A DNA stretch of 64,000 nt from Capniomyces stellatus (lineage: Eukaryota; Kickxellomycota; Harpellomycetes; Harpellales; Legeriomycetaceae), in contig LUVW01000039.1 in the NCBI GenBank assembly GCA_001661515.1, positions 210,478 through 274,477 of the forward strand, given 5' to 3'. Under the pieces are notes generated by a model. It ran no database searches, had not been told where the DNA came from, and was given only the letters and a program-made list of their open reading frames with translations. Shown here piece after piece: positions 11,573 to 23,666 of the stretch. Both the position numbers and the translations under genes were made by a program. The first letter of the stretch is position 1; every line of letters starts with the position of its first letter.

Positions 11573-13806
11573 TGTTGGTTTATTATTGATTTAAACCTGT
11601 ATTGTTTGTCTTTATTTTTTCTTCTATTTTTATCTATTGCTATAACCTTTGTTTTATTATAAATACTACTAGTGAAGATTTGTACTAAATGCCGATGCAA
11701 GGTTATATTCTATTAATCTCGCTTTTTTGGACAATAAGCGGTCCAAGTGTTATTTATACATCATTAAAGTATCCCAGCACCATCATTTCACAAGTCAAGT
11801 TTCTAACTATTGTTTGATCAGCTATCCCTAATATTACTATATCAAAAGGCATTGTTAGGCATTGTTGGGCATTTTTAGGTATTGATGTGATTTCTTTAAA
11901 ATGTCTAGTAACTGTTTAATTTAATCCAGACCCTGTAATATATTCGATTTGTTCTTGACCTCAAACTATTTATATTGAAAATCATGGTCTCGTCAACTTT
12001 TTTTTAATGTTAAATTGGTCTCGTTCGTTTTAACTATATTAAATATGGTCCATTCAAGTATTTTAATATATATATTTAGTATTAATTTATTGATTCGGAT
12101 TTTAGACGCAGCATGTTTACTCAAGCAGGGATTTAACGTTTAACTTTGTTGAGCTTGGGTATTTAATTTTTAAACTAAGAGGAATCATGCACAAACACCA
12201 ATCCTAAAACATGGATATGGGAGTCGAGATTGTGAAAAGTCAATGCATAGTTCTGGATAGGCTGCCAGTTTATATTAAACAGCAAGTGTTAAGGTCAAAC
12301 TGATAAGCCAAGCACATTTTCCCGATATAAGTATAGTACAAGTATGTTTGCTTTGACTCCAAACGGCTTTATTTCCCAAGTGGTAGCAAAGCCAAGCTAA
12401 TTGTATTGAGTCTGATTTTATAAAGTAACTGAAAACAAGAGGCGAGCAAAGTGGTAAAATGTTTTATGAATAAAGTTAGCAGTTGGACAGACATGTGAAC
12501 AAAGGTGGTGTGATACGATGCCAGATTGCAAAAAGACCCCATTTATGGTGTCTGATTCAAGATTTTTGAGGTTTTACTGTACTGATACATTGCCAATAAA
12601 GAAAGTTTGACTGTTTTCTTAATATCGATAAGAATAAAAAGGTATTGTAAACTGTGTTGCTCTGAGAATAATAGTTTCATGGACTACTTTACTAGTTCAA
12701 CAAGCTTAACATTGGTTTATTTTTTGAAAAAAAATGATATATTGGACACAATTAACCCAGTAATATAAGATAGTTTTGTCACAACAACGAGCAAACCACA
12801 AACGTGTATAAATGGGGTGTGGTGGCATAAAGGCAAAGGTAGCTTGACCTGTACAGAACAGGGTGTATATATATATTTGAGATTGGAAAAAACATAGCAG
12901 ACCGAGTGTTGTAGCGGGGTCGGGTATGTAATATCAACCAAGCAACCTATCTAAAGCAAAACAAAAATTCGGGTAGAGCTGTGAGGTATTTGATATTCAA
13001 AGTTAAACGATTAGCTGTTGGAGGATTAATCCAAGCAGGTAATAGCAATGGGGCTATAAATCAAAAAGGTGAAAAGGGTGAAAAAGTTGTCAAGAAAACG
13101 CGTAACCAAAATTAGCGAAAACTTGTAAAAGTTTGGAAAAATAAAAGCAAATTACATAATTTCAAAATCAATAAATAAAGGTGAGTTTCGAATACAGAAT
13201 CCAAGTGTTTACAAGATTTGAAAAAATAAAAATAAAATAAAAATAAAAAAACAAAATGAAAAACTCAATGCAGTTGTAAATCCGACTATTTTGTTGTGTA
13301 GTCAAATTGGACCATAAACGTTATAAAATATTAACGAGTTGATGAACTTGTAAAAAAAAAAAAAAAAAGATATTATGATATTTTTCGTTATTTTTTTTTC
13401 GCCAATTATGAATTAATCGCGAATTATATAACCAAAAGTAAAATGAAGGAAGAAAAAAAAAAGGATTTGGAAAATGGGAATTAGGTAAGCCTGAAATTGG
13501 TGAAGGCAGTTTAAAAATTTGAGATTGGATTAGGTTGTAATTTATTATTATTATTAAATGCCTACTGAATAATGAGCATAAAAAATTTTCCGCTGATTTT
13601 CAATAGTAAAAAAGTGGAAAAGTGGAAAAGCGGAAAAGATATCATATCTAAAAATTGTGATTAATACTTGAAAAAGAGGAATAGTATTATAGAGCAAGGG
13701 TGAAGAAAAGAGAAGGATTTGAAAATAAATCAAATAACTAATATTAAAAACAGATTAGATTGAGGAAAGCAAGAAAGAAGAAAAAAAACACGAGATATCA
13801 AAAAAG
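11573..13806. other. Long intergenic region between divergent genes
   Basis: About 2.2 kb of AT-rich sequence with short homopolymers (for example a poly-A run near 13350). No frame with coding character or known motif was found. It must carry the promoters of the repeat gene (leftward) and the KH-domain gene (rightward). Confidence 0.5.
11652..11665 (-). promoter_or_regulatory. Candidate TATA element of the giant repeat gene
   Basis: On the minus strand the sequence reads TATTTATAATAAAA, about 80-93 bp upstream of the ATG at 11572. Spacing fits a TATA-driven promoter, but AT-richness makes chance matches common. Confidence 0.35.
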
Positions 13807-16476
13807 ATGGCAGAAGAAGGATATAACGCAGTACCACCACCAGACTCACTTAAACCAATCCCAACGCAAGTAAATATGGATGATGCGATGGCAAAGGCCC
13901 GAGTTATAGCAGCAAAACTACTGGCAAAAAATCGTGGAGATCAACTAGGTATGAAGAAGAAAGAAAAAGAATAGAAAAAAAAGGGAGAGAGATGATAGGG
14001 GGGGAGAGATGATAGGGGGGGAGAGTGTAATGATTGAAACAAAAGTATTAGGGTAAATAGTAGAAAGGGATTGAATTGGATAAAGATAAATAAATTGTTT
14101 TAAAAAAATAGATTCAAATTCAGTGGGCTCAGGAGGGAAGCGTACCTTTGAAGAGTATGACAGAAGGGATGGTAATTCAGATGAAGGGGACAGAGGAAAC
14201 AGAGGACAATCATCAGGGTACCAAAGACCAGGAGAATATGAGCGAGAGGCAAAAAGGTTTGATTCAGGGGCATCTAGAGGGGATCAAAGAGGAGATTATG
14301 GGGAAGGGTACAATAGCTATAACCAACAAAACAGCAGCAATGGGTATGGTTATGGCCAAGGACAGGGTCAGGGACAAGGGCAAGGGCAAGGGCAAGGACA
14401 AGGACATAGCCATGGACATAGTTATGGTCAGGGTCAAGGTCAAGAGGTATTGATACCATCGGGGATGATAGGACTGGTGATTGGTAGAAAGGGAGACAAA
14501 CTGAAGAGTTTTGAGAGAGATAACAATGTGAGTATCCAAGTCAACCAAGAGTATTTGCCATCAGACACACAGCGCAGAGTGTACATCAGCGGAAACGATG
14601 AGCAGGTAGAAAGAGCAAAGACGGCAATAATGCGGTTTATTGAGCAGAGCCGAAAGGTGGATGATATTGGATCAACAACAGGCGCAACAGAGGTGATTTC
14701 AATTCCAAACTCAAAAGTGGGAAGTTTAATTGGAAGATCAGGCGAAACAATTCGGAATTTCCAGTTGCAAAGTGGAGCCAGGATCCAAATCACACCAGAC
14801 AACCAGCAACTGGACCCAAACAGCAACCAGCGAACCGTAACGCTTGTTGGAGAACCGGCAAACATCCAAAGAGCTCGTATGCTTATTGAAGAGTTAGTTA
14901 GCGATAACCCAAATCCAAACAGACAATCAGACCAAGTAAGAAGAAGAAACATTTAACAATCAATAACCATACCATTATTATTATTATATACATTTATTAA
15001 TCTATCAATCTTATTAATCTTATTATAGAGACGCTTTGACCAACACCAAGGTGGAGGATATAGAGACCAGAATGATGGTGGATATAGAGGCCAAGGAGGG
15101 TATGGAGGCGGCAGTGGTGGAGGATCGCAAGGAGGACCTGATACAGTGACAGAAACAATGGATATTTCAGCAACTATAGTGGGCCTGCTAATCGGAAAGC
15201 GTAAGAAATTATGGGACCATATTTATTTATTTGATTTACTGGTCAATTGATCGATTGGTTGATTGATTGGTTGATTTTATCAAAATCCACAGCCAATTAT
15301 AACGTTTAATCTAATCTTATATATATATATATACATTGATATTGATATTGACACTATAGGAGGGGAGACTATTAACCAGATGAAGGCACAATCAAACTGT
15401 CATATGTACTTCAATCAGGAACTGAATCCGGTCAACAATACAAAGACCTTGAACATCACTGGATTGCCTCATGCTGTTGCAATTGCCAAGGGAATGGTTG
15501 AAGAACGACTATCACAATCACCAGTAAGTGAGAACAAGATTTGATTTGATTTGATTTGATTTGATTTGATTTGATTTAATATTCTGGTTAGACCAACTGA
15601 AACTAATTTATTTTATTTTTAATTTTTGTTTTAGATGATGAGAAACCAAAGTGACCAGTAATTAAATACAACCTACTTACTTGTAACTATAATGAATTGA
15701 TTTACAGTTGATGGGCTTGCGGCTAATTGTAGAGAATTGTTTAACTTTTAGGGGATCAAATAGAGGTGGTCGGATGGGATACTCGGCAGGAGGCAACTAT
15801 GGAAACCGAGGATTCGGAGGACAGGCGCAAGGATACCAACAATACCCGCAACAAGGAGGCTACAGCAGCAACGCCGGTGGATATCCTAACCGCGCACAAC
15901 ATCAACAAGCTGGATATGGGAACCAACACCAAGGCGGTGGCGGGTATGGCCAACAACAGCCAGGAGGATATATGAACCAAGCATATGGATACCAGGCACA
16001 GACACAAGCACAAGCACAAGCACAGACACAGGCAGCTAATCCAGGTGCAGTAACAACAGGTGACGCTGCATCAAATGAAGCAGCATGGGCAGCTTACTAT
16101 GCACAAATGGGATACACAACAGCACAACAACCAGCCACAACCACAACCACAGCCACAGCCACAGATCCATCAACAGGACCAGTAACAGCAACAGGCTCAG
16201 GAGCAACAGCAGGAACAGTTTCTGCTAATCCCGCAAGCGTAGCCGGAGAAACTGGTGGAACTTCGCAACAACAGGCACAGTGGACAAACAGCCAATATGC
16301 TACCTACTATGGCCAGTATGCCGCAAGTTACCCAGAATACGCCCAGTATGCCGAATATTATCGACAATTGGCTGCCTCTGATCCTAATGGTTTCCCCCCT
16401 TCAACAACTGCCACAACTGCTACTACAACCACTGCTGATAACACTACTACCGCCGCTACTACCACTGCCACTACCA

Positions 16477-16509
<33 letters not shown>

Positions 16510-16586
16510 AAGGTGACTCTACAAATGTCGCTCCTTCATCTACTGAAGACGGTACCAGTGCAGATAACGATAGGACTGGTGATGCT

Positions 16587-16617
<31 letters not shown>

Positions 16618-16751
16618 AAGAACAAGAACAAGAACAAGAACAAGAACAGGAACAGGAACAACAACAACAACAAGAACAACATCAACATCAAGAACAAGAT
16701 CAAGTTGATGGCAATAACGATGGGCATAGTCAAGGCGAAGATGAAGAATAA
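13807..16751 (+). CDS. FUBP/KSRP-like protein with three KH domains and a Tyr/Gln-rich tail, six exons
   Basis: The spliced protein is about 774 residues. Exons are 13807-13948, 14112-14935, 15029-15200, 15360-15523, 15635-15657 (23 nt) and 15752-16751, all with GT-AG ends and matching phases. A Gly/Gln-rich stretch precedes KH1 (GLVIGRKGDKLKSF). KH2 carries SLIGRSGETIRNF, and KH3, split by an intron, carries GLLIGKRGETINQM; each has the GxxG loop that grips single-stranded RNA/DNA. The tail is Gly-rich, then has Tyr motifs (AAWAAYYAQMGY and YATYYGQYAASYPEYAQYAEYY) like the C-terminal activation repeats of FUBP proteins, then poly-Thr and an EQ-rich tract. The expected role is post-transcriptional regulation or splicing in the nucleus. 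Assignment to the FUBP group rests on KH number plus the tail. Confidence 0.85.
16565..16715. repeat. CAA/GAACAA microsatellite encoding a Gln/Glu tract
   Basis: Repeated CAACAA and CAAGAA units near the 3' end of the KH gene encode HQHQQQEQEQEQ-type sequence. It is likely length-polymorphic. Confidence 0.8.
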
Positions 16752-18692
16752 GCAGGAAGGCATAGTACTGATCAAGTAAAAGAAAAAAATATACTTGATA
16801 AAAAAAAAATGACAATAATAAGACTCAAGAAATATACTATAACGGTTACATATCTACAAGTAAAATTGGAATAGTTGGAATAGTTGGAACAGGATGGAAT
16901 GGAATGAATTGGATTTTACTTTGAATTATTTGCATATCATATATATATATATATATATAACTGAACTTGAACTTGAACTGAAATGTGCTGAACTTGAACT
17001 GAACTGTGCTAATCTTGAACTGATCTGAATCGATATTGTACTTTGTACTTTGTTTTTTTTTATCTTCTTGACTTTGAATTTGTTATTGAAACTGACTTTG
17101 ACATGTTTTATGATAAAATGTTTAATTTTGTTGACTTTTTTTCTTTATTTTACTTTATTTTATTTTTTTCCCTTATTTCTCAAGTAAATTTTGTATGATC
17201 CTTGTTTTTTGGTTGTCATTTAATTAATTATCTGTTTGTTTTTGTTGATTGCCTTTTATACTTTTTATAATTTATTTGTCCTATTTATTTGCTCTTATCC
17301 ATTTAATCACTAATCTTCACACTGATCAATAATCGCCTATATTACTAGCGTTTTTCAATTCCCATTTCAATTAGACTTGCTTCTTTCAAAATTTAACGGA
17401 TTCGCTGGTAGAATCAGACTGGCCCATAATCGTTTACAAAACAGCCCACAGCTACGCAAACGGTATTGAATTTGAAACCATGAGGAGACTTGGAGTTTTG
17501 GCTTTGGAGCGATTGTTTGAACAGTTCACATTATTCATATCCCCCCCCCCTGGCCACCGAATCTAATAGCCAATAAACCATCCACCAACACACTGTATTA
17601 TTGATCCTGCTCTTTTACACAACTTGCCCAACTTTTATCATTTTTTGAAGTGGTATGAGCTTTTTTTTTACTTTATTCACGGCTTTGCCAACTATAAACA
17701 GTTTATTAAGCATACTTTTTTTTTCTTTTCAGTTTGCTTTCTATATTGCTTTCATCGTAATTATTGATATTCGCATTGCTATTAATTCTTTCAATAGATA
17801 TTCGTTAACACAACTCCAAGATTGTTTTTATTTTGCTAATATCCAAGATTATCTTTTAGACTGAGATCGGTTTTACACAACTCGTTTGTATAATGTTTGA
17901 TTTTATTGGTATACTTAATATCGAGGAAATTGGTTTACATAGTTTTGCTAAGCTTGCCATCACGATTATTTCTGAATTTTAAAGTTCTTCTCCCCCTCCC
18001 CCTTCCCTCCCCCCCACTATAACTACAGAGGCATTTGCCAAAATAATAATTACAACAATAATAATCATATAATATTGCTGAGTTTGAGGTGTAATTGGCA
18101 ACGGAATGTTATTTCACAAAAGCACGAACCTACACCTACGTTTCAGATTACAACACCAATACCCAGATTTATCGGACTCACTTTCCAAGATCAGGTGGAT
18201 AATCAAAGCTGATTAGCAAAATCACAGGCCTTTATTGGAAACATACATTATTAACTATATATACCGGTGTGAAAAAACACAGGTTGTCTTGGCATACTTT
18301 GTCTATAGTAATACTACTCGCATCATTGGTTCACAATTTGTTTTTTTTTAATTCGTTGGAATTGTTCATCTATTTTATCTAATCAATTGACTACCGCTTT
18401 TGGCTATTTGTTGCTCAGTGGTTGTATTTATGTATCAAAGTATCATTGGACTGTAAACTTATGATTAATCTAAAGTCCGGTTTGACAGCTTTTTAACTGA
18501 CAGTTTTCAAAATCCACTTCAGTATAAAATGTGCCTTTGTGGCCTATGCACCAAAACTTTGCTTAATATGATTTTTTAGTTCAACTTGACTACCAATAAA
18601 TAGTAATATATAACTACCAATAGAAATACAAACACTAATAAGAGTACAAACACCAGCACTGATTTATACTTGAAAACATATTATTAAGCATA
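16752..18692. other. Intergenic region upstream of the MFS permease
   Basis: About 1.9 kb of AT-rich sequence with short C runs (for example about 17540 and 18000). One stretch, 17375-17566, reads as a 63-residue frame opening at an AG and is listed as a finding. Nothing else is supported. Confidence 0.45.
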
Positions 18693-20231
18693 ATGGATGT
18701 AAAGCTAGAGAACGGCGGTGTTCAAAGAACAAACAAAAGTACCAATGGTACTTCAGATTTTTATCAGATAAACCTGGATGAGCAAAATCTTGACAAGGGC
18801 ATTCCAGGAGTAAAAAGATATCAGAAATACGTCTATCTTTTGATCGCAGTGCTGGGTTTAATAAAAACTGTAACGCAGATGGATTATGTCTATTATTTAT
18901 TATCCTTAAATCTGTCTCAGGCCCAACGGTTCACCTTTCCGTCCGGCCTTATCTACAACCTGATATATAACGTACTATGTTTGGTTTTGATGTTCCCGTT
19001 GGTAATGCTGTTCTGTGCTATCAAACCCAAAAAGTACTTTTCCTTGATTACGGTGTGTGCAGGAATAGCCTTTTTGTGCTTCGCGCTGATCAAAGAGCAA
19101 TACACTGTATTGGCCACTGGCGCCATAGTTGCTGTTTTCCAAAATGGGATATCACCTATGTTGATCGCCTACATATCATATTGGACTACCAGAAGACAGC
19201 TGGGGAAATACATATTGGCATTTTTTGCCGTAAGCTATGGTATTGAAACCATTGTCGCGTTAGCAACTCCAGGACTAATAGGTAGTCCCATTACCAGCGA
19301 AACATCCAGCTACTCGATATATGTTGCTAGCCTGGTTCTAGGTTGCCTAATGATACTCGTTGGGATTGTTTCATTCTTTGTGATTAAAAACGGACCAGAA
19401 GATATAAAGTACGAATCAGAAGAAGCCAAATCATTGGTGTTGAACCGATTGAAAAACAGCCAAGGACTCTCATCAAAGATCAAAATCAGCATTCCCCAAG
19501 CTTTCAGGATTGTGTTCAATAGAAAATTGTGGACATTCATTTTTATTGGAGTAGCAAGTGAAATGATCACTACAGGGAGCTTAACACTAATGCTCTCTTT
19601 AGAGTTAAATTTGAAGACGACTTTATTAGGAACGATTCAATATCGCGAAGTTTATACTATTGCATCAGGATTTTTCTTTATTTTGCTGGCGTTTTTGTTA
19701 AACTCGGTATCCTACACCATCAGAATTGCGTTTATCACATTCTCCTCGATTATCGTATACGTCATTCCCTTGTTAACAATTAGCAGCATCTCAGACACTG
19801 CTTTGTTTGTTTTAAAGATAATCGGTTCAGGATTAGGACGCGCCAACTCGGTATTGATCATTTCGTGGATGGCAGTAAACCTGGGAAATATATCCAACAT
19901 CATTGTTTCAGCTACTGTATACTTTGTTGTCACAAGACTGGTTCAATTCCTAGTATTCTCGTTGCATAACATGTATTTAAGACCATTTCAATTAAGTAAT
20001 TCCAAATTTCTCACGACAAATGCTATATATCTAGCAATATCGGCCTTGGTTTCACTGTCATTGGTCCTATATTTAAACAGACACTTCATATTCATCAACA
20101 GAAACAGAACCACTAAAAGACACTTTGGATCCATCAACAGAAACAGACAAGCAGGCGATGTTTCATACCTTTCGATTGACGAACAGAGAGAAATGGCAGA
20201 CACTCATCCTAACTACAGATATATTCTCTGA
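18693..20231 (+). CDS. Major facilitator superfamily permease, anion:cation symporter (Dal5/TNA1-like) type
   Basis: A single-exon protein of 512 residues with about twelve hydrophobic segments, from YVYLLIAVLGLI near residue 47 to ISALVSLSLVLYL near 455. A central cytoplasmic loop holds FFVIKNGPEDIKYESEEAKSL, which matches the fungal allantoate/nicotinate permease pattern (FxLPxxPxxAKFLxxEE). The loop is followed by IPQAFRIVFNRKLWTFIF, matching the sixth-loop region of that family. The C-terminus (MADTHPNYRYIL) resembles the NPxFRYxL ending of Dal5-like carriers. It should move a small organic anion or vitamin across the plasma membrane; the substrate cannot be read. The signature segments are divergent, so this may be a specialised member. 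Confidence 0.75.
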   Translation: MDVKLENGGVQRTNKSTNGTSDFYQINLDEQNLDKGIPGVKRYQKYVYLLIAVLGLIKTVTQMDYVYYLLSLNLSQAQRFTFPSGLIYNLIYNVLCLVLMFPLVMLFCAIKPKKYFSLITVCAGIAFLCFALIKEQYTVLATGAIVAVFQNGISPMLIAYISYWTTRRQLGKYILAFFAVSYGIETIVALATPGLIGSPITSETSSYSIYVASLVLGCLMILVGIVSFFVIKNGPEDIKYESEEAKSLVLNRLKNSQGLSSKIKISIPQAFRIVFNRKLWTFIFIGVASEMITTGSLTLMLSLELNLKTTLLGTIQYREVYTIASGFFFILLAFLLNSVSYTIRIAFITFSSIIVYVIPLLTISSISDTALFVLKIIGSGLGRANSVLIISWMAVNLGNISNIIVSATVYFVVTRLVQFLVFSLHNMYLRPFQLSNSKFLTTNAIYLAISALVSLSLVLYLNRHFIFINRNRTTKRHFGSINRNRQAGDVSYLSIDEQREMADTHPNYRYIL

Positions 20232-20602
20232 TACCAACATCACTATTATACTTGCTATTTCACTTTTATGTTCTAAATGTTACTAGCTATTTTAATACGC
20301 TTTTTAGTCTACTGCCATTCTAGTAGTGCTCTGATTAATCACATCCCTTAGTATATGTTGTTTTTTTTTTTACATTGCATTAATTTCTGATAAAATAAAA
20401 ATATTTCTCACCAAGAAAAAAACTCTACAATTAAAAATATGTTACTGGAGAATTTGCTAAATATACACTACAAATTCGATAATTCAAGTTTCAAATTGTG
20501 CATCAATTTTGAATCACTTTCAAAAAAATTGAGCCAATAAAAGGGAAAAAGAAAGTAAAAGAAAAAAAAAGCAAAGAGTAAAGAATATAATTAAAAACAT
20601 TT
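20232..20602. other. Convergent intergenic spacer
   Basis: AT-rich sequence between the permease (plus) and NAA35 (minus), presumably both 3' ends. No gene is visible. Confidence 0.5.
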
Positions 20603-23600
20603 CTATCTGGACTCTTTTATCTGAACTGTTGGCCAAAGCGCATCATACTTGAAATCTACAACCAACTCGAACTTTTCACACACGCTTTGGTTAAATCTCA
20701 CAAACCGGTCCAAGTTATACTCGTCAAGGTCGCCTAGTTCCACACCAACACTGCCATTTTTCGATACGCAGCTGTTTATTGAATCTATCATTGCGACGAT
20801 GTCGTTGTTTGTATAATCCAAAATATCAGAGCTTGTCGAGTTGATGATCAGATCAATAAACTTGATTATTGTCAATGTGTTGGATACACACAGCTTTCGT
20901 TTGTTTTTCAAATCCGCATTGACCACATCCTCATCGAAATCAAAATTGAAACCAAAATCAAAATCAAAATCAAAACTAGATGATAGGTCGGAATTAAAAC
21001 CAAGTTCCTGGCCCAGCCTGCTGCCCACCGCGGATGCGTCTCCCCCACTGCCTCGGCCTTTTGTCGGTTTCGTTTCAAGTGTTCTCCCAATCTCTGAATA
21101 GTTCATTGCGCAGTAATCCAGCATCTCTCTGATACTCTTGTAGTCCAGCTGCTCGTTCGACTGTTTTCCATTCACCTCCAAAAACTCTTCTAGCTTTGGG
21201 TAGACGGGTGAATTCAACCTGATATAGTTCCTAAACCTCAAATTATACCTGCTAAGTACACTTTCCATTGAATTCTGCTTCTCGTAATTACTTATATTTG
21301 ACCTCAACTGGCCCATATCTAACCCACCCGCACCAGCACCACGAACTCTGGCAATAAACTGTGCATTGTAGCTTTTCCGGACATACTTTGCCCAAGGAGG
21401 CACAACCAGCCCTAAAGTCTCCAGCGTCTTGAAAAACACGTAATTAGTCATGGCCAGCTTTCTCATGTTCTGGTTTTTCACGTACAGCCTTTTGAGTCTT
21501 TCGAGCGGACAAATGGCTTTTGGCCCAATAAACCTTTCCGTAATGCTCTGTGGGTCCAGCCTCATCAGCTTGTTCTTCGCCTTGCCTTTTGCACCGCCCA
21601 CGCTGACACTGGCCAAGTGCTCAACTATCCCATACAGCCGCTCCAAGGACCCCAGAATGTGCACTATCAGCCTTGATAAGTACCAGTAGACCATCGAGTA
21701 CTCGTGCTCCAAATACACCCGCAGGTTGATTCCATCCACCACTGTCTGCCTCATCACGAGCATCTTTCTAATAAACAAAAACGACGAGAATATAAACATC
21801 TCTCTATGCTCCATCCCGTTCATCTCCATGTACTTGTGGATCTTCAGGTCAACTGCCTCCGCCCTCTCCTGCAGGTACTCCAGGTCTGCAATCACCCCCA
21901 TTCTTACCCGCCTTTGTCGAGGCAGGTTATGCCCAAACGACTTGTTAGTTACCAGCAACGCATTCGCCATCAACGACAAAAACCCATCAACCTCCTCCTT
22001 CAGCTCAATCCGCTCAGCCCGGCCAACCTCCACCTTTCCTCCCCCCATAATCTTTTCTTCCACCAAGTCAAACACAAAAGATCCAATAAAACTGCCAACC
22101 TCGTGCCGCACATAATACATCACCGAGTACCCCATAAACATTCGGTTCTCGCTAATAAACAGCGTTTGGATTATTGATCTAGACAAAACTGATTTCTCTG
22201 CCCCTGAACCCTCAACAACCCCCGTGGTTTTGGGTCTGCCAAACCATTCAAAGTACTCTGACGCCTCCTCTCCGCTCTTCAACTTCATTATGTATATCGC
22301 CTCCATCATCTCCTTCATCATCTCCTTCATCTTTTTATAACTCGCCCTAACGCCTACCTGCACAATCGGTCTGTGCGGTATATCTGTGTTCAGCTCCTGT
22401 ATTATGTTTTTGTTAAACACCTTCACCTTGTATCTGTCCATCATTTCCTCCCCACTCTGACTGCCTACCACCCCCTCTTCTATCTCTGCCACTATCTTTA
22501 TCCCCTTTGCAAGATGCCCAATTGCATGTGTCCACTTTGTTCTTGAGCTTGCCAAGTTCTCGTAGTTTACTGCCACCAATGCCAACAAAAACTCTTTTCT
22601 CAGCTCCATTCTTTTAATCAGTTCCTCTATCATCATTCTGTTGTTCACTGCTACCAACTCTAATTCACTCCTCCTCCTCCTCCCCCCCTCTCCCCCTTCC
22701 TTACTTTCCTTGGCTTCCACTCTACTTTGCTTGAAATTAATATCTTTTATTCTTTCCACCGTCTCCATCACTTTACTCTCCGACCTGGTCCCAGACCCAA
22801 CCTCAGCCTCATCCAAGCTCTTCAAGCTAGAAATGTACTCGCTCTCTATTCCAACCCTCAACTCTTCAATCATCTTTTCCAATCTTTCAAGCACAAACTT
22901 CAATTCATAGTTTTTCCAATACTCCTTTCCATACTTTTGAAAACTGAAATCCTCCTCCTCAAACACATTTCGCCGATTCATCTCCTCAACCACATACTCT
23001 ACACTCTTTCCTGTCGCCATAACATATCCATACACTATAATGTCTCGCAACTTTTCGCTCTTACTCACTGAACCCTCCCCTTTTGCCCCCTCCTTCTTTT
23101 CTACCTCGCTCCTTTCCTCGCCTTCTCCTTCCTTCTTGCTCCCCATTGTTTTTGATTTTGCCGCCTTACTGCTACGCAAAGCTTGTGGTATTTCCGAGTC
23201 AGCTGCGCTGTAGTAATCGCACGAATACAAAGTCTGCGCAATCGTCTCGCCATAGTAGTAAGACATCTATTACATTTACATTTTCATTTTCATTTTTTTT
23301 TGTTTAATTAAATAGTTCAGATTCACCGCCTCTTCCTTTGTTTATTTTAGCACGGCGTTAAATTATCTATATATATCGCTTATTTCCATATATACTTGCC
23401 TCATTCTTAAACAATTCATCTACTATCCACAAAACGTTTCCGTAATCCAAGTCTATTTCTAAATTCCTCACGTGCTCCTCTTGTCCTTTTATTTTCATTC
23501 CATTGTCCATCTTTTCGTGCATAATTTCCACTGCCGACATCAAGTTAAAAAGCGTGCTTGACGGATCCTTCACCATTTCCCCTGGCTTCATATAGCTTGT

Positions 23601-23666
23601 CGCCTTGGCCACAAACTCTGTTATATCTTCCCATTCCACCTCAACACCTGCTATATGCCTATCCAT
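20603..23666 (-). CDS. NAA35: N-alpha-acetyltransferase 35, NatC auxiliary subunit (Mak10 homologue), two exons
   Basis: NatC (Naa30-Naa35-Naa38) acetylates N-termini starting with Met plus a hydrophobic residue; Naa35/Mak10 is the large scaffold and ribosome-anchoring subunit. Exon 1 (23666-23400) encodes WEDITEFVAKA and LMSAVEIMHEKMDNGM, matching the conserved Mak10 N-terminus. Exon 2 (23266-20603) opens with MSYYYGETIAQTLYSCDY and carries VFEEEDF, VLSRSIIQTLFI, GHNLPRQRR, EYLQERAEAVD and HEYSMVYWYLSRL in family order. The combined length is about 976 residues, longer than usual because of charged low-complexity inserts (residues about 125-150 and 290-305) and an acidic Phe/Asp stretch near the end. 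The 133-bp intron (23399-23267) has GC-AG ends. Only this junction gives the 12-residue spacing between the conserved Asp and Gly seen in relatives. Confidence 0.92.
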
